Below are positions 1 to 8,050 of a DNA stretch of 64,000 nucleotides, one piece after another (positions within the stretch are counted from its first letter, which is position 1; each line of letters opens with the position of its first letter). The translations under genes and the position numbers were made by a program. The DNA comes from Caenispirillum salinarum AK4 (GTDB taxonomy: Bacteria > Pseudomonadota > Alphaproteobacteria > Rhodospirillales > Rhodospirillaceae), in contig NZ_ANHY01000012.1 of the NCBI RefSeq assembly GCF_000315795.1, forward strand, positions 1-64,000, given 5' to 3'. The notes beneath the pieces are model-generated. The model saw only the letters and a program-made list of their open reading frames with translations. It was not told the origin of the DNA and did not search any database.

Positions 1-743
1 GGCGCCGGGGCGGCGCGGCGGAACCAGGGCGCGGGATCGGCGGGCGGCGCGGCGGCGGGCGCCAAGCAGCCGGCGAGGCTTTCGCGCTTGTGGCCGAAGC
101 CGCGGCGCTTCTCCAGGCGGAAGCCGGCGGCGGTCAGGTCGCGGCGGACCTGCCCGGCGGCGGTGAAGGTCGCCACCCGCGCGCCCGGTGCCGACAGGCG
201 GGCGATGTGGTGGAAGACGCGGGCCGTCCACATTTCGGGATTGCGGCTGGGCGCGAAGCCGTCCAGATACCACGCATCCACCCGGGCGGAGGCGCCGGCC
301 AGCATGTCTTCAACGGGGCCGAGCAGCAGGTGCAGGGTCACCCGTCCGCCGTCCAGCACCAGCGGATGGTGGCCGGGATGCAGGATGGGCCAGGCGGCGA
401 CCAGCGCGGGGGCCTCCTCCGCCAGTTCGGGAAAGGCGGCCAGCGCGCGGGCCAGGGCCTCGGCCGGGAGCGGGTAGCCTTCCACCGACAGGTAATGAAG
501 GCGCGCGGAGGCGGGCGCCGTCTCGCGCCAGAGCTTCCAGGTCAGCAGGAAGTTGAGGCCGGTGCCGAAGCCGGTCTCGCCGATGGTGGTCAGGGCGCGG
601 CCCCGCCACAGGTCGGGTGCGCCGACGCCGTCCAGGAAGACGTGACGGCTTTCCGCCGCGCCGTCCTCTGCGGAGAAATACACGTCGCCGAACCGCGCCG
701 AGGCCGGCGTGCGCGCGTTGCGCCAGACGATGTCCTCCGCCAC
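1..743 (-). CDS. mnmC: tRNA 5-methylaminomethyl-2-thiouridine methyltransferase domain of MnmC, 3' end beyond window
   Basis: N-terminal methyltransferase domain that finishes mnm5s2U at the tRNA wobble base. The reading frame is open to the left edge, giving 247 residues. The glycine-rich SAM loop is visible as ETGFGTGLNFL near residue 42, followed by the DUF752 pattern DAWYLDGFAPSRNPEMW. The visible end (PWFRRAAP) resembles the linker before the FAD oxidase half of bifunctional MnmC, so a two-domain enzyme is likely but the second half is not seen. The start is GTG at 743-741, chosen because AGGGAGG lies just upstream and the in-frame protein begins VAEDIVWRN; the nearby ATG at 763-761 is in another frame. 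Confidence 0.85.
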   Translation of the reverse strand, partial: MAEDIVWRNARTPASARFGDVYFSAEDGAAESRHVFLDGVGAPDLWRGRALTTIGETGFGTGLNFLLTWKLWRETAPASARLHYLSVEGYPLPAEALARALAAFPELAEEAPALVAAWPILHPGHHPLVLDGGRVTLHLLLGPVEDMLAGASARVDAWYLDGFAPSRNPEMWTARVFHHIARLSAPGARVATFTAAGQVRRDLTAAGFRLEKRRGFGHKRESLAGCLAPAAAPPADPAPWFRRAAPA

Positions 744-800
744 GCGGGCGCCTCCCTCTTCATGAGTTCGGCGCCCTTATAGCGGGGGCGGGGGCGCGGC

Positions 801-971
801 TCAACCGTGCGCGGCGGGTCCCGCCACGGGCTTGGGCGCCAGCAGGTGGGCCAGGTGGTGCAGAATCCGCCCGAGGCCAAGGCGCCGTGCGCGGCGGCGG
901 GCACCGTGACGCAGGTGGGCCGGGCGGGTGTGCGTCGCCATGGCGCGCCACAGCAGCAGGTCCGTGTTCAT
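801..971 (-). CDS. small basic hypothetical protein (56 aa)
   Basis: Open frame of 56 codons upstream of and co-oriented with mnmC, 57 bp away. The product begins MNTDLLLWRAMATHTRPAHL and is rich in Arg, His and Leu with no membrane segment or recognisable domain. A GAGG-like ribosome site sits before the ATG. I do not recognise the family. It may be a real small protein or chance coding in GC-rich DNA; the clean start and the position in front of mnmC are the only support. Confidence 0.3.
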   Translation of the reverse strand: MNTDLLLWRAMATHTRPAHLRHGARRRARRLGLGRILHHLAHLLAPKPVAGPAAHG

Positions 972-1062
972 CCGTGCCTCCCATTGTTTTTCTTCTATGG
1001 GAGAAACACGCTAGCACGGGCATTGGATGCACGGTGCACCCATCCGGCGTAGCCGCGAGGGC

Positions 1063-2211
1063 TCACTCGGCGGAGAGGCAGCCGACCAAAGCGTCCGCCA
1101 TGTCGCGCAAGAGGGCGGCGTAAAGGTCAGCGCCGGGCGCAAGATCGCTGCCCAGCGGGTCCAGCACGCCGGTGCGGGCGTCGGTATCCTCGGTGACCGT
1201 GGCGATCAGGCGCGGCTCGAACTGGGGTTCAGCGAAGACGCAGGCGGCGTTGCGGTCCTGCACGGTGTCGCGCAGCTCGGCAAGGCGACGGGCGCCGATG
1301 GGGCGGCCGGGTTCGACGGTGATGGAGCCCACGGGCGACAGGCCGAACCGGTGCTCCAGGTAGTGGTAGGCATCGTGGAAGACGATGTACGGCACATCCG
1401 AAACCGGCGCCAGGCGGTCGCGCAGGTCGGCCTCCAGGGCCTCCATGTCGGCAGCCAGGGCGTCGGCGTTGGCGCGGTAGGTGGCGGCGTTGGCGGGGTC
1501 GACCTCGGCCAGGACGGACGCCATGGCGCGGCCCATGGCGGCGGCGTTGCGCGGGTCGAGCCAGATGTGGCTGTCGGTATGGCCGGGCAGTTCGGCGGCG
1601 TCGGCATCAAGTGCCGCCATGGCCGGGATCAGACCGGCACCGGCGTCAGCTTCGGCATGACCGTGGGTGTGCCCTTGGTCGTCGTGCCCGTGATCGTCGT
1701 GGGCGTGGTCGTCGTGAGCGTGGTCTTCGTGCCCGTGGTCGTCGTGCCCGTGATCGTCATGAGCGTGCTCATCGTGCCCATGGTCGTCGTGCCCATGGTC
1801 GTCGTGCCCATGGTCGTCGTGCCCATGGCCGTGATCGTGCGCCTCCCACACGCCGCCCTCGCGGGTGTGCAGCAGGGTCAGGTCCGGGGCGCTCGCCAGC
1901 GCCACCACGCGGGCGTCCTCCGCCAGCGTGTCGACCGACTTCGAAAGGAAGCTTTCCAGAGGCTGGCCGATCCAGAACACGACGTCCGCCTCGCCCAGCG
2001 CGCGGGCGTCGGAGGGCTTCAAGGAATAGTCGTGGGGACTCGCGCCCGGCGGCAGCAGGAGCGTCGGCTCCCCCACGCCCTGCATCACCGCCGCCGCCAG
2101 GGAATGCAGCGGCCGCACGGTGGCCACCACGTCGGGCGGTGCGGCCAGGGCGGGCGCGGCGGCGGCCATGGCGGCGGCGGTTCCAGCGGCAAGGGCGAGG
2201 CGGCGGATCAT
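1063..2211 (-). CDS. znuA: zinc ABC transporter periplasmic binding protein ZnuA
   Basis: Periplasmic high-affinity zinc binder (382 aa) that delivers Zn2+ to ZnuBC. A signal peptide covers about residues 1-25 (MIRRLALAAG... ALAAPP). Conserved zinc-ligand histidines appear as SPHDYSLKPSD (H60), HIWLDP and FHDAYHYLEHRFGL. Residues 125-185 form a very His/Asp-rich loop built of about ten HDDHG-like pentapeptides, typical of ZnuA metal-collecting loops though long here. The start at 2211 is chosen because it begins the signal peptide; an upstream in-frame start would add an implausible leader. The gene is divergent from zur-znuC-znuB, with a Zur-like box between. Confidence 0.95.
   Translation of the reverse strand: MIRRLALAAGTAAAMAAAAPALAAPPDVVATVRPLHSLAAAVMQGVGEPTLLLPPGASPHDYSLKPSDARALGEADVVFWIGQPLESFLSKSVDTLAEDARVVALASAPDLTLLHTREGGVWEAHDHGHGHDDHGHDDHGHDDHGHDEHAHDDHGHDDHGHEDHAHDDHAHDDHGHDDQGHTHGHAEADAGAGLIPAMAALDADAAELPGHTDSHIWLDPRNAAAMGRAMASVLAEVDPANAATYRANADALAADMEALEADLRDRLAPVSDVPYIVFHDAYHYLEHRFGLSPVGSITVEPGRPIGARRLAELRDTVQDRNAACVFAEPQFEPRLIATVTEDTDARTGVLDPLGSDLAPGADLYAALLRDMADALVGCLSAE
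1672..1824. repeat. 15-bp tandem repeat encoding the ZnuA histidine loop
   Basis: About ten in-frame 15-bp units inside znuA, read on the minus strand as GHDDH with variants AHDDH, GHDEH and GHEDH. The unit length keeps frame, so copy number can change without disrupting the gene. It looks like a CRISPR-like repeat at low resolution but has no spacers. Confidence 0.85.
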
Positions 2212-2247
2212 GAACGAAGCTCCTGAAACGGGCGTTGCGACGGTGAT

Positions 2248-2262
2248 TGATACAATATAACA
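2248..2262. promoter_or_regulatory. Zur box in the znuA/zur divergent promoter
   Basis: TGATACAATATAACA matches the Zur palindrome TGTTATA-N-TATAACA at 12 of 14 defined positions. It is a conspicuously AT-rich island midway between znuA (starts 2211, minus) and zur (starts 2301, plus). One site could repress both transcription units when zinc is sufficient. The match is read from sequence; binding is inferred. Confidence 0.7.
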
Positions 2263-2300
2263 TTGCGATCCAGCGTCATCCTGTCCAGAAACTTTTTGCC

Positions 2301-2837
2301 ATGTCCTCACGCCTTCGCACTGCCGGTCCCTTTCCGGGCCCCGACCATGACCACGCCGCCTGCGTCACCCGCGGGCTCGATGCGGCGGAAGCGCGCTGCG
2401 CCGAGGCCGGCGCCCGGCTCACGCCCCTGCGCAAGCGGGTGCTGGAGCTGCTGCTGGCCGAGGGTCATCGCGCCGTCGGAGCCTATGACCTGCTCGACCG
2501 CCTGGCGGACACCGACGATGGCGGCAAGCGTCCGGCACCGCCGGCCGTCTACCGCGCGTTGGACTTCCTGGTGGATCAAGGCCTGGCCCACCGGCTTGCC
2601 AGCGTGAACGCCTTTATCGGCTGCGCCTGGCCCGACGCCGCCCATCGGCCGCAGTTTCTCATCTGCCGGGACTGCCGTGCCGTGGCGGAACTGGACGGGG
2701 GCGGGCTGGCGCGCAATCTTGACGCGGCGGCCGAGGCGGCCGGCTTCACGCTGCTCGACGCGGTGGTGGAGGTCGGCGGCCTGTGCCCCCGGTGCCGCCC
2801 AGACGAAACCTCTGACCCGGACGCCGCTTCCGCATGA
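2301..2837 (+). CDS. zur: zinc uptake regulator Zur (Fur family)
   Basis: Zinc-dependent repressor of 178 residues. The winged helix occupies about residues 35-90 (LTPLRKRVLELLLAEGHRAV... PAVYRALDFLVDQGLAHRL), followed by the dimerisation part with the structural zinc site C-R-D-C and a second C-x2-C (LCPRC). The identity as Zur rather than Fur rests on the znu operon context and HRPQFLICRDC. The start at 2301 gives the usual length. Its 3' end overlaps znuC by ATGA, so translation is probably coupled. The shared upstream box suggests autoregulation. Confidence 0.9.
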   Translation: MSSRLRTAGPFPGPDHDHAACVTRGLDAAEARCAEAGARLTPLRKRVLELLLAEGHRAVGAYDLLDRLADTDDGGKRPAPPAVYRALDFLVDQGLAHRLASVNAFIGCAWPDAAHRPQFLICRDCRAVAELDGGGLARNLDAAAEAAGFTLLDAVVEVGGLCPRCRPDETSDPDAASA

Positions 2838-3643
2838 CAGAGCCCCTCATCGCCGCGCGCGGCCTGGTGTTCGCCCGCGACGGCCAGACCATCCTCGACG
2901 GCGTGGACATCCGTGTGAACCCTGGCGAGATCGTCACGCTGGTCGGCCCCAACGGCGCCGGCAAGACGACGCTGGTGCGCGTGCTGATCGGACTGCTTTC
3001 GGCCGATGCCGGCTCGGTCGAGCGCCGGCCGGGGCTTACGCTCGGCTATGTGCCGCAGAAGCTGCACCTGGACCCGGTGCTGCCGCTGTCGGTCAAGCGC
3101 CTGATGACGCTCACGCGCCGCGCCTCCCGCGCACAGGTGGAAGAGGCGCTGGCCGAGACCGGGGCGGCGCACCTGATGGGCAAGAGCATGGCGGAACTGT
3201 CCGGCGGCGAGACGCAGCGGGTGCTGCTGGCGCGCGCGCTGCTGCGCGACCCCGACCTTCTGGTGCTGGACGAGCCGACCCAGGGCGTCGACCAGTCCGG
3301 CCAGGCGGAGATCTACGAGTTGATCCGCCGGGTGCGGGAGCGCCACGATTGCGCGGTGCTCATGATCAGCCACGACCTGCACGTGGTGATGGCCGCCACC
3401 GACCGGGTGATCTGCCTGCAGCGCCACGTCTGCTGCCACGGTGAGCCGCGGGCGGTGGCGGGCAATCCGGAATACCGCCGGCTGTTCGGCGACCTGGCGG
3501 CGGAGGTGGCGATCTACCGCCACCACCATGACCACGACCACGACCTGCACGGCAACCCGGTGCCGCCCCACGACCCGGCCGCCTGCAACGATCCGACCCA
3601 CGGCCATGTTCCGCACGTCCCGGCCGGGGAGCGGATGCCATGA
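2834..3643 (+). CDS. znuC: zinc ABC transporter ATP-binding protein ZnuC
   Basis: Cytoplasmic ATPase of the zinc importer (269 aa). Walker A GPNGAGKTTLVRVL lies near residue 38, signature LSGGETQRVLLARAL near 121, Walker B LLVLDEPTQGVDQ and the switch His in MISHDLHVV. The C-terminal 40 residues carry a His cluster (HHHDHDHDLHG), common in ZnuC and probably metal-binding. The gene overlaps both zur upstream and znuB downstream by 4 bp, showing a tight zur-znuC-znuB operon. Confidence 0.93.
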   Translation: MTEPLIAARGLVFARDGQTILDGVDIRVNPGEIVTLVGPNGAGKTTLVRVLIGLLSADAGSVERRPGLTLGYVPQKLHLDPVLPLSVKRLMTLTRRASRAQVEEALAETGAAHLMGKSMAELSGGETQRVLLARALLRDPDLLVLDEPTQGVDQSGQAEIYELIRRVRERHDCAVLMISHDLHVVMAATDRVICLQRHVCCHGEPRAVAGNPEYRRLFGDLAAEVAIYRHHHDHDHDLHGNPVPPHDPAACNDPTHGHVPHVPAGERMP

Positions 3644-4443
3644 TCCTGCTGGAGGACTTCATCCTGCGCGCACTGGCCGCCGGCCTGGGCGTCGCGCTGG
3701 TGGCGGGGCCGCTGGGCTGTTTCGTGGTGTGGCGGCGCATGGCGTACTTCGGCGACACGGTGGCGCATTCGGCGCTGACGGGCGTCGGGCTGGGATTGCT
3801 GCTGGGCGCCGACCCGGTGATCGGCATCATGGCCGTCGGCGCGGTGCTGGTGGCGTTCCTGACCATCCTGGGACGGCGCGGCCGGCATGCCTCGGACACG
3901 CTTCTGGGCATCTTCAGCCATGGTACCCTGGCGCTGGGCGTCATCCTGCTGGCGAGCATGGAGACGGTGCGGGTCGACCTCATGGCCTATCTGTTCGGCG
4001 ACATCCTGGCGGTGATGCCTGCCGACCTGGCCTGGATCTGGGGCGGCGGACTGGCGGCGCTGGCGGTGCTCTTGTGGCTGTGGCGCCCGCTGCTGGCCGC
4101 CACCGTCTCGCCCGAGGTCGCCCAGGCCGAGGGCGTGCCGGTGACGGCCGTCCAGGTCGCCTTCATGCTGGTGATCGCCGTGGTGGTGGCGGTCGCCATG
4201 AAGATCATCGGCGTGCTGCTGATCACCGCCATGCTCATCATTCCCGCCGCCACGGCCCGTCGCTTCGCCGCCTCGCCGGAAGCCATGGCCGCCATCGCCG
4301 CCGGGCTGGGCGCGGCGGCCGTCGTGCTGGGGCTGGTCGGCAGCGCCAACTGGGACACGCCGGCGGGACCGTCGGTGGTGGCGGCGGCGGTCGGACTCTT
4401 CGCCCTCAGCCCGCTGGTCGGCGTTCTGCTCGGCCGGCGCTGA
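3640..4443 (+). CDS. znuB: zinc ABC transporter permease ZnuB
   Basis: Inner-membrane permease of the ABC-3 family (267 aa), with about seven hydrophobic helices beginning at ILRALAAGLGVALVAGPLGCF. The conserved segment FVVWRRMAYFGDTVAHSAL near residue 28 and the helix-rich MKIIGVLLITAMLIIPAATA are typical of ZnuB/MntB. It is last in the zur-znuC-znuB operon. A small inverted repeat (4464-4480, GTTTCC/GGAAAC) follows the stop codon without a clear T tract. Confidence 0.93.
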   Translation: MILLEDFILRALAAGLGVALVAGPLGCFVVWRRMAYFGDTVAHSALTGVGLGLLLGADPVIGIMAVGAVLVAFLTILGRRGRHASDTLLGIFSHGTLALGVILLASMETVRVDLMAYLFGDILAVMPADLAWIWGGGLAALAVLLWLWRPLLAATVSPEVAQAEGVPVTAVQVAFMLVIAVVVAVAMKIIGVLLITAMLIIPAATARRFAASPEAMAAIAAGLGAAAVVLGLVGSANWDTPAGPSVVAAAVGLFALSPLVGVLLGRR

Positions 4444-4563
4444 GGCGGCCATTGGCGTTTTTCGTTTCCTGTGCGGAAACAGTCGGTTGCCATTTGCCCT
4501 GTTTCCCGCAGGCAGGAGAACGCATAGCCTGGAGTCATGATCCATTTCCGGAGGATGACCCTT

Positions 4564-5142
4564 ATGCTGCGTTCCAGCGTTTCCGCCCTGGCCGGTGCCG
4601 GCCTCGCCCTTGCCATGACCGCCGGCCTGGCCCAGGCCGCCGAATACGAGATCGACCCGGCGCACTCGTTCGTCGAGTTCAAGATCCCGCATCTCGGCTT
4701 CAGCATCATGGACGGCCGGTTCAACGACGTTTCCGGCACCTTCACCTATGCGCCGGAAGAGGGCGAAGGCGCCCAGGCCATCACCGTCGTGATCCCGACG
4801 GAGAGCGTCGACACCAACCACGCCGAGCGCGACAAGCACCTGCGCAGCGAGGACTTCCTCAACGTGGAGGAATACCCCGAAGCGCGCTTCGTCAGCACCG
4901 GCTTCACCGGCGATGAGACCGGCGGCGTCATGACCGGCGACCTGACCCTGCACGGCGTCACCAAGCCGATCGAGATCCAGGTCGAGAAGGTGGGCGAGGG
5001 CGAGGACCCGTGGGGCGGCTATCGCGCCGGCTTCATCGGCACCACGACGCTCGACCGCAACGACTTCGGCATCTCCTACGATCTTGGCCCGGCCGCCGAG
5101 ACCGTCGACATGACCCTGATGATCGAGGGCGTGCGGCAGTAA
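4564..5142 (+). CDS. YceI family periplasmic lipid-binding protein
   Basis: Secreted lipocalin-like protein of 192 residues. A signal peptide covers residues 1-26 (MLRSSVSALAGAG...LAQA), followed by the YceI fold opening EYEIDPAHSFVEFKIPHLG and the conserved LTLHGVTKPIEIQV and NRNDFG-like (DRNDFGISYD) segments. YceI proteins bind polyisoprenoid or related lipids. ATG 4564 is chosen because GGAGG at 4549-4553 is correctly spaced; upstream in-frame ATGs at 4537 and 4555 lack a site. The gene is followed by a strong hairpin and by cytochrome b561, a frequent partner of YceI. Confidence 0.88.
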   Translation: MLRSSVSALAGAGLALAMTAGLAQAAEYEIDPAHSFVEFKIPHLGFSIMDGRFNDVSGTFTYAPEEGEGAQAITVVIPTESVDTNHAERDKHLRSEDFLNVEEYPEARFVSTGFTGDETGGVMTGDLTLHGVTKPIEIQVEKVGEGEDPWGGYRAGFIGTTTLDRNDFGISYDLGPAAETVDMTLMIEGVRQ

Positions 5143-5151
5143 CCGCCGAAG

Positions 5152-5185
5152 CGGGGCGGCGCGCCCCTCACAGGGCGCCGCCCCG
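5152..5185 (+). terminator. GC-rich hairpin after yceI
   Basis: Arms CGGGGCGGC (5152-5160) and GCCGCCCCG (5177-5185) are perfectly complementary, with a further inner GCCC/GGGC pairing. Only a short T-containing stretch follows, so it may act as a weak terminator or a transcript stabiliser between yceI and the cytochrome gene. Confidence 0.5.
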
Positions 5186-5215
5186 GCCTTCGTTTCCACG
5201 CGCCGGGAGACCGTC

Positions 5216-5755
5216 ATGCGGCTGCGCAATTCCGAGGACCGCTACGGCCTCGTCGCCAAGCTGTTCCACTGGATCATCGCCGTCCTGATCATCGGCCTGA
5301 TCGGGCTCGGCTGGTACATGGTGGGGCTGACCTACTACGACCCCCTCTACCACGACAGCCTGTCGTGGCACCGGAGTCTGGGGCTCATCGTGCTGGCGCT
5401 GGTCGTGGCGCGGCTGGGCTGGATGCTGGCGGACCGGCGGCCGCGCCCGCCATTGTCCCTGACCCGCTTCGACATGATCGCCTCGCGCACGGTGCATCTT
5501 GTGCTGGTGGCGCTGATGGTGGTGATGCCCGTCAGCGGCTACCTGATCTCTACCGAGGCGGGCGACCCCGTGCCGGTCTTCGGCCTGTTCTCCGTCCCGG
5601 CGGTGATCGAGGTTTCGGACACCCTGCGCGACCTCGCGACCGAAGTGCACTTTTACACTGTCTATGGGGCCGCGGCGCTGGTCGCCCTGCATACGCTGGC
5701 GGCGCTCAAGCATCACTTCATCGACCGCGACGACGTGCTGCGCCGGATGGTGTGA
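5216..5755 (+). CDS. cytochrome b561 (CybB type)
   Basis: Four-helix inner-membrane di-haem b protein (179 aa), likely oxidising quinol or accepting electrons from it. Helices are visible at about 14-35 (LFHWIIAVLIIGLIGLGWYMV), 53-70, 92-112 and 145-165. Candidate haem histidines are in KLFHWII, SLSWHRSLG, RTVHLVL and AALVALHTLAALKHH. The start has a GGGAG site. Pairing with YceI is common in Proteobacteria. It is convergent with the peptidoglycan-binding gene. Confidence 0.9.
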   Translation: MRLRNSEDRYGLVAKLFHWIIAVLIIGLIGLGWYMVGLTYYDPLYHDSLSWHRSLGLIVLALVVARLGWMLADRRPRPPLSLTRFDMIASRTVHLVLVALMVVMPVSGYLISTEAGDPVPVFGLFSVPAVIEVSDTLRDLATEVHFYTVYGAAALVALHTLAALKHHFIDRDDVLRRMV

Positions 5756-5786
5756 CACCCGGCGCGGCACATCGACGGCGGTTCGA

Positions 5787-6872
5787 TCAGCGCTCCTGGA
5801 TTTCGCGCAGGGCCCGCTCGCCCAGCAGGCGGAACAGCTGCTGCGTCGGGTCCTCGGCCTGCTGGGGCCCGGCCTCCGGGGCCTGGATGTCCGACTGCCG
5901 CAGGTCGGCCAGAAGCTCCTCGGTCGGCTGGCCGTCCACCGGCAGGCCGCGCTGCTCCTGGTAGGTGCGGATGGCGTCCGCCGTCTCCGGCTCCACCCGC
6001 TCGTTGATGGGGCCGACCGTGTAGCCCTTGTTGGTGAGCGCGATCTCGATCTGCTCCACCACATTGTCGGGCGTGCGGCTGGGCGCCGGCTCGTCCACCG
6101 GGGGGTCCTCGATCAGCACCAGCAGTTCCGCCGAGGGCTGGCCGGTGGGCGGCAGGTTCATCTCGCGCTGGACGTCGCGGATGGCGGCGCGCGTGCGGGC
6201 GTCCAGTTCGCCCGTGATCGACAGGTTTTCATAGCCGCGCCGCTTGAGCGCCAATTGCACGTCCTCGACCAGCGCCGGATTGACCGTGTCCCCGGCGGTG
6301 GTCCGCGGCTCGTCGGCGAGGCGGCCGGCGCGGTCACGCAGGGCGGTCAGGGTGCGCGTATCCATTTCGCCGGTGGCCCGCAGGCCGGCATCGCGCTGCA
6401 GGGCGCGGATGGCGCTGCGGGTTTCCCAGTCCATGCGGCCGTCGATGGTGCCCGGGTCATAGCCGGCGCGGGCCAGGCCCCGTTCGATTTCGCGCACGCG
6501 GGCGACCTCGTCGTCGATGGCGGGCGGCGAGGCCATGCGGGCGGTCAGGTATCCCTGGCGCTCCAGCGCGCGGTAGAGCGCGGTGTTGGGGCTGCCCGTG
6601 ACCGACAGGTTGTTGTCGCGCTGGAAGGCCTGGATGGCCGACCGGGTGCCGCGGCCCATGATGCCGTCGATGGGGCCGGGGTTGTAGCCGGCCGCCGACA
6701 GGGCGCGCTGGATATCGGCGGTGGAGTAGGTTTCCGTCCGCTGCGCAGCAGTGCGCTCGCCGGCGCTCCACTGCGTCTGGCCCTGGCTTTGCGCCAGGGC
6801 GCCGGGCGGCGCGGCGGTGGCGGACAGTGCGGCCGCAAGCGCGGCGGCAGAGGCGGTGAGGGCGATCTTCAT
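5787..6872 (-). CDS. secreted protein with four peptidoglycan-binding (PGRP-like) repeats
   Basis: 361 residues with a signal peptide (cleavage near ALAQ, residue 28) and four copies of the PG_binding_1 three-helix module at about 48-110, 126-185, 205-260 and 272-335. Each copy shows the pattern L-x-x-x-G-Y-x-x-G-x-I-D-G then T-R-x-A-I-R-x-x-Q (for example GYNPGPIDGIMGRGTRSAIQ). No catalytic domain is attached, so it is probably a cell-wall-binding periplasmic protein. It sits 9 bp downstream of napC on the same strand and may be co-transcribed with nap, although a role in nitrate reduction is not known. Confidence 0.85.
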   Translation of the reverse strand: MKIALTASAAALAAALSATAAPPGALAQSQGQTQWSAGERTAAQRTETYSTADIQRALSAAGYNPGPIDGIMGRGTRSAIQAFQRDNNLSVTGSPNTALYRALERQGYLTARMASPPAIDDEVARVREIERGLARAGYDPGTIDGRMDWETRSAIRALQRDAGLRATGEMDTRTLTALRDRAGRLADEPRTTAGDTVNPALVEDVQLALKRRGYENLSITGELDARTRAAIRDVQREMNLPPTGQPSAELLVLIEDPPVDEPAPSRTPDNVVEQIEIALTNKGYTVGPINERVEPETADAIRTYQEQRGLPVDGQPTEELLADLRQSDIQAPEAGPQQAEDPTQQLFRLLGERALREIQER

Positions 6873-6881
6873 GGCGATCTC

Positions 6882-7538
6882 CTAATGCTCCAGGCGTTCT
6901 TCCGGCCCCTGCGGGCGGCCCGGCGAGGGCAGGTCGGGATCGGTCCATCCCGGCGGAACGCCGCTCATGTCGGGCAGCTTGTGGGCGATGCCCTTGTGGC
7001 AGTCGATACATGTCGCCTTGCCGGCAAACAGCCATTCCTCGTGGACGCGCGCCGCGCGGGGCGACTGGCGCGTGATGTCCATGGCGACTTCGCTGTGGCA
7101 GTTGCGGCATTCCAGGCTGTTGTTGGCCTTCAGCCGCTTCCACTCGCGCTGGGCCATTTCCTTGCGGTGGGCGGCGAACTCCTCGGGCTCGTCGATGGTG
7201 CCGAAGACCCAGCCCCAGACCTCCTTTGAGGCCTTCATCTTGCGCGCGATCTTGTCGGTCCATTCGTGTGGAACGTGGCAGTCCGGACAGCCGGCGCGCA
7301 CGCCAGAGCGGTTGGTGTCGTGAATGGTGCCCTGAAGCTCGGCGTAGACGTAGTTCTCCATGGAGTGGCAGCTGGTGCAGAAGGTCATTGTGTTGGTGGC
7401 TTCCAGCGCGGTGTTGAAGCCGCCCCAGAACACCACGCCGGCGACGAAGCCCCCCAGCGTCAGCGTGCCCAGGCTGAGCGTGCGGGGCGGGCGCCGGATG
7501 GTCCGCCACAGGGTTTTCAAGCGGTCGCGCCACGCCAT
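6882..7538 (-). CDS. napC: tetrahaem cytochrome c NapC, quinol dehydrogenase
   Basis: Membrane-anchored NapC/NirT-type cytochrome (218 aa) that passes electrons from quinol to NapAB. One N-terminal helix (about 22-45, [19 protein letters not shown]) anchors a periplasmic domain with four haem motifs: CTSCH, CPDCH, CRNCH and CIDCH. The start at 7538 overlaps the napB stop by ATGA. Last gene of napEFDABC. Confidence 0.95.
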   Translation of the reverse strand: MAWRDRLKTLWRTIRRPPRTLSLGTLTLGGFVAGVVFWGGFNTALEATNTMTFCTSCHSMENYVYAELQGTIHDTNRSGVRAGCPDCHVPHEWTDKIARKMKASKEVWGWVFGTIDEPEEFAAHRKEMAQREWKRLKANNSLECRNCHSEVAMDITRQSPRAARVHEEWLFAGKATCIDCHKGIAHKLPDMSGVPPGWTDPDLPSPGRPQGPEERLEH

Positions 7539-8035
7539 CAGTCGCCGCCCCCCTGGGCCTCGTCGATGGCAAGGGTGCCGATCTCCATGAAGGTGTTGGG
7601 GATCGGCGGCACCGCCTTGGTCTGCGGCACATGGCACTGGCGGCAGGTGTAGCGCCGGGGCGCGACACCGGCCAGCATCTGCTGGTCACGGTCCATGAAG
7701 TGGGTGACCGAGATCATGGGCGCCTGGACGCGCGGCGCGAACTCCCGCGCATGACAGGTCAGGCATTTGTTGGTGTTCAGGTCGATCTGGTAGTCGCGGA
7801 TGCGATGCGGGATGACCGGGGGCTGTTCGGGATAGCCGCGCCGCACGCGCTGCTCGTCGACGACCTCCGGCGGCATGGGATCGGCCGGCGTGACCTGCGG
7901 CAGAGGGTTCGGCCCGGTCAGCGGATGGGTCGGCTCCAGCCCGTCCTCCAGCCCGCTCTGGGCCAGCGCGGCCGAAGCGGCGCCGGCGGCGACCAGCGCC
8001 AGGGCGGCCGACAGGATGGTCTTGCGGGTCCACAT
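7538..8035 (-). CDS. napB: periplasmic di-haem cytochrome NapB
   Basis: Small electron-transfer subunit of periplasmic nitrate reductase (165 aa). A signal peptide ends near ALAQ (residue 26). Two CxxCH haem sites are present, CLTCH and CRQCH, with the distal histidines in SVTHFMDRD and PHRIRDYQ, as in the NapB family. Lies 15 bp after napA and overlaps napC. Confidence 0.95.
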   Translation of the reverse strand: MWTRKTILSAALALVAAGAASAALAQSGLEDGLEPTHPLTGPNPLPQVTPADPMPPEVVDEQRVRRGYPEQPPVIPHRIRDYQIDLNTNKCLTCHAREFAPRVQAPMISVTHFMDRDQQMLAGVAPRRYTCRQCHVPQTKAVPPIPNTFMEIGTLAIDEAQGGGD

Positions 8036-8050
8036 GGCGCGGCTCCTTCC

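Noticed and set aside
1657-1839. CRISPR-like short repeats
   Set aside because: Units are 15 bp, contiguous, without spacers and in frame within znuA.
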